From an uncultured Lachnospiraceae bacterium (GTDB lineage: Bacteria > Bacillota > Clostridia > Lachnospirales > Lachnospiraceae), in NCBI GenBank assembly GCA_947173945.1, contig CAMWGV010000012.1:1-54235 (forward strand): DNA of 54,235 nucleotides. Reading direction: 5' to 3'. Made by a program: the position numbers and the translations under genes. Shown here in pieces: positions 52,380 through 54,235 of the stretch. The notes below the pieces were generated by a model that worked only from the letters and a program-made list of their open reading frames with translations, was not told where the DNA came from and made no database searches. How positions within the stretch are numbered: the first letter of the stretch is position 1; every line of letters begins with the position of its first letter.

Positions 52380-53930
52380 TTATGCGGATTTCTTTACAAA
52401 TCTGTTTATTATACGATCCAATATATCCTTTGCCTCTCCAAATTCCTTAAGCCTTGAATAAAACAGGAAAAATACAACATTTGACAGAACAGCACATATT
52501 AAAAGCCTGATAACTATTGTTGCAATTCCTGAGCCTGTAACAAAACTGCATGCCAGATAGCATACGATACATGCAATTAATGTTATAAATGCATACAGGA
52601 ATAATCTTAAAACATACTCCCTTTTACTTCTCTTGAACATTGTCTTAAAAATATTGTAAAGTATCCACGGCATTCCCACACAGGCTACAGATATTACCGA
52701 TGCAATAAGAATACCATATATTCCAAGAAACTGAACCAGTATTATGTTTAATATAAGGTTTGTAAATGATGTTGCAAGAGGTCTGAACCTGTCCTCGTGC
52801 CATATTCCCGCAGCATTTTTGTACGTGTGCAGTACAAGATTCATCTGGTCAACAAAGAAATAAACTGTAAAACAAATATCTATAACAATTCCAAGTGTAT
52901 GTTCCTCTCCTGCCCACAATATCATAAACGGATGTAAAAGACAAAGCAGACAACAGCAGCATATTCCTACAAGCCAGGCCACAATAAACGTAAATTTCTT
53001 CATGTCATTATAATTCTTTTCTCCGGATTCCAAAATAATACTGTTTCCTATCCCTGCCGTACAGGACACATAAATAACCTGAAGTAATGTAATTACGGAC
53101 TTTACAATATAATAATAATTGTTGTATATACCCAGCGGAGTAAGACCCATAAAAATAGATATAACTATGGAATCCATTGACATAACCATAACCATTCCGA
53201 TTCTTGAAGTAAACAAATCCTTTATACGCTGATTTATACTCTTTACAATATCTGTGGACAGCTCACCTACCGGCTTATATTCCGGATATTTTTTCATAGA
53301 AAAATATGCTACCACAACATTGGTAAGCACCTGGGTAAGGAACGAAACGATAAGATAAAAATAATAGTTTTTAAATATAATAACTACAAGAAACTGTCCA
53401 ACATATTGGAATGTATTTGTAATTAATGATACCTTACTCGTAATGTCATCTCTCTGGTGTGCTGTAAGCAGACTGCTCCTATACGCAAACAGCCAGTAAG
53501 ATATTACCGTACATGCAAGATTTAACAAATATATAATATATATATTGACATCCGATGGAACTTCATCGGCCGCATTTTTCGCAATAAGATGTGGAACAAA
53601 CGGAAGTACAATTGTTCCCACAACAGCTATAATTCCTCCGATAATTCTATAATATTTCCTGTAAAGCTTAAGCAGTGCACATATCTCCTGCTTGTCCTGT
53701 CTTATAATCGGGTCATACATACTGTAAACCATTGCAGAACCGACTCCAAGCTCAGCCATATTGAGCACCAGAAGAATTGAGGAAAACAATCCGTTAAGAC
53801 CAAGGTATTTTATGCCCATAAAGTACATAATTGCTGTTCTCATAGCAAAAGGCAGCAATATTTGATATACCTTTAGTATCATTCCAAAAAATATGTTTCT
53901 TGTGGCATTTGCAACTCTGCTCTCGTCCAC
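52380..53930 (-). CDS. Polysaccharide/lipid flippase (MATE/MurJ-like superfamily, Wzx type)
   Basis: This 516-residue polytopic protein has about twelve to fourteen hydrophobic segments and the opening SRVANATRNIFFGMILKVYQ, typical of Wzx-type oligosaccharide transporters in Firmicutes. It probably flips lipid-linked sugars for capsule or wall polysaccharide, but no glycosyltransferase genes are in the window, so the substrate is unknown. The start is GTG with AAAGGTTAGG upstream. It is the first gene of the minus-strand run to nadE, 134 bases after the broken wall-hydrolase fragment. Confidence 0.87.
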   Translation of the reverse strand: MDESRVANATRNIFFGMILKVYQILLPFAMRTAIMYFMGIKYLGLNGLFSSILLVLNMAELGVGSAMVYSMYDPIIRQDKQEICALLKLYRKYYRIIGGIIAVVGTIVLPFVPHLIAKNAADEVPSDVNIYIIYLLNLACTVISYWLFAYRSSLLTAHQRDDITSKVSLITNTFQYVGQFLVVIIFKNYYFYLIVSFLTQVLTNVVVAYFSMKKYPEYKPVGELSTDIVKSINQRIKDLFTSRIGMVMVMSMDSIVISIFMGLTPLGIYNNYYYIVKSVITLLQVIYVSCTAGIGNSIILESGEKNYNDMKKFTFIVAWLVGICCCCLLCLLHPFMILWAGEEHTLGIVIDICFTVYFFVDQMNLVLHTYKNAAGIWHEDRFRPLATSFTNLILNIILVQFLGIYGILIASVISVACVGMPWILYNIFKTMFKRSKREYVLRLFLYAFITLIACIVCYLACSFVTGSGIATIVIRLLICAVLSNVVFFLFYSRLKEFGEAKDILDRIINRFVKKSA

Positions 53931-53971
53931 GTTAAATACCTAACCTTTCATGGCATGACTGTCATACTAAA

Positions 53972-54016
53972 TTAATTGCCGATATATACAGGCAACTTCC
54001 TCATATCGGCAATTAA
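53972..54016 (-). terminator. Hairpin downstream of the broken wall-hydrolase gene
   Basis: Perfect 14-bp arms (53972-53985 and 54003-54016) with a 17-base loop lie between the hydrolase remnant and the flippase gene. The following minus-strand sequence is TTTAG-like and only weakly T-rich, so termination efficiency is uncertain. Confidence 0.6.
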
Positions 54017-54065
54017 ATTAACAAGGCAGCCCTGCCCAAATAAATACAGTCTGCTTATATATATA

Positions 54066-54234
54066 TTATATTTTCTGTACATAGTCAAGACTTATCCACC
54101 CTGCACCACTTATAAGCTTTCCCCATTTCGATGCACCTACTCCCAAGGATTCGGCAACAATTGTATAAACTTCATTCTAATATTTCGTTTACTCTTGTCT
54201 GTACTGCATTATAATCATAACCTGCAGCAGTAAG
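54066..54234 (-). pseudogene. Degraded C-terminus of a cell-wall hydrolase (CW_7/Cpl-7-like plus SH3-like remnants)
   Basis: Two short minus-strand pieces in different frames look like parts of one protein. Bases 54172-54234 encode LTAAGYDYNAVQTRVNEILE and then a stop; AGYDYNAVQ-x-RVNE is the typical end of a Cpl-7 (CW_7) wall-binding repeat. Bases 54066-54171 encode, in another frame, VYTIVAESLGVGASKWGKL and SGAGWISLDYVQKI, typical of the C-terminal end of a bacterial SH3-like domain in clostridial amidases and lysozymes. The usual first half of the SH3 domain is missing between them, which implies a deletion or frameshift. The rest lies beyond the window, so the upstream protein may still end functionally after CW_7. 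Confidence 0.68.
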
Positions 54235-54235
54235 C

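Noticed and set aside
53976-54233. 85-residue plus-strand open frame at the right edge
   Set aside because: It overlaps a hairpin and the recognisable wall-hydrolase remnants on the other strand, and lacks a ribosome site.

Overview
The window looks like chromosome from a low-GC Clostridia member, most likely Lachnospiraceae. The evidence is AT-rich DNA with AGGAGG-type ribosome sites, a DivIVA/SepF/MinCD division set, RecU and a LexA-type SOS site pattern typical of Gram-positives, a DUF4321 protein next to radC/mreCD, and surface proteins with a C-terminal xPxTG-like anchor. This is inferred from gene content; no database was searched. I found no rRNA, tRNA, CRISPR array or insertion sequence.

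Layout. (1) 1-1256, plus strand: the 3' end of an ABC ATPase gene and its ABC-2 permease. (2) 1258-3089, minus: a tyrosine recombinase and an unidentified membrane protein. (3) 3345-11907, minus: two large paralogous secreted beta-helix/repeat proteins. Each has a GTG start, its own hairpin terminator, and a Thr/Glu/Pro stalk ending in a GPVTGD anchor. They differ mainly by repeat gain or loss. (4) 36191 down to 12124, minus: about 24 kb of tightly packed genes behind one strong promoter at 36232-36260. The order is miaB-mutS-mutL-miaA-ynbB-like-DUF4321-radC-mreC-mreD-PBP2-minC-minD-rodA-mgsA-DD-carboxypeptidase-HlyD-like-yggS-sepF-divIVA-aroB-lspA-rluD. It joins tRNA modification and mismatch repair to cell elongation and division-site selection. 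mreB and minE are absent from the places where they often lie. (5) 36365-36788: a yneA-like LysM division-inhibitor gene whose promoter carries three LexA-type boxes. (6) 37022-37735, plus: a TtcA-like tRNA thiolase, the only plus-strand gene outside the left edge. (7) 53930 down to 37719, minus: flippase, S8 protease, HAD hydrolase, a TetM-like GTPase fused to a Rae1/YacP-type NYN nuclease, thioredoxin, VanY-like peptidase, TPR protein, HflX, RsmF-type methyltransferase, SDR, an unknown membrane protein, RluA-family synthase, RecU and NadE. (8) The right edge holds remnants of the C-terminus of a cell-wall hydrolase in two broken frames.

How the genes fit together. Region 4 holds many parts of the rod-shape and septum machinery: PBP2/RodA synthase, MreC/D scaffold, MinCD, SepF, DivIVA and a DD-carboxypeptidase. 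The divergent neighbourhood at 36.2-37.0 kb adds an SOS-controlled brake on division next to mismatch repair. In region 7, the GTPase-nuclease fusion together with HflX and rRNA/tRNA modification enzymes suggests a ribosome-maintenance theme. That fusion, the SOS-boxed LysM gene and the repeat-driven divergence of the two surface proteins are the observations most worth following up.
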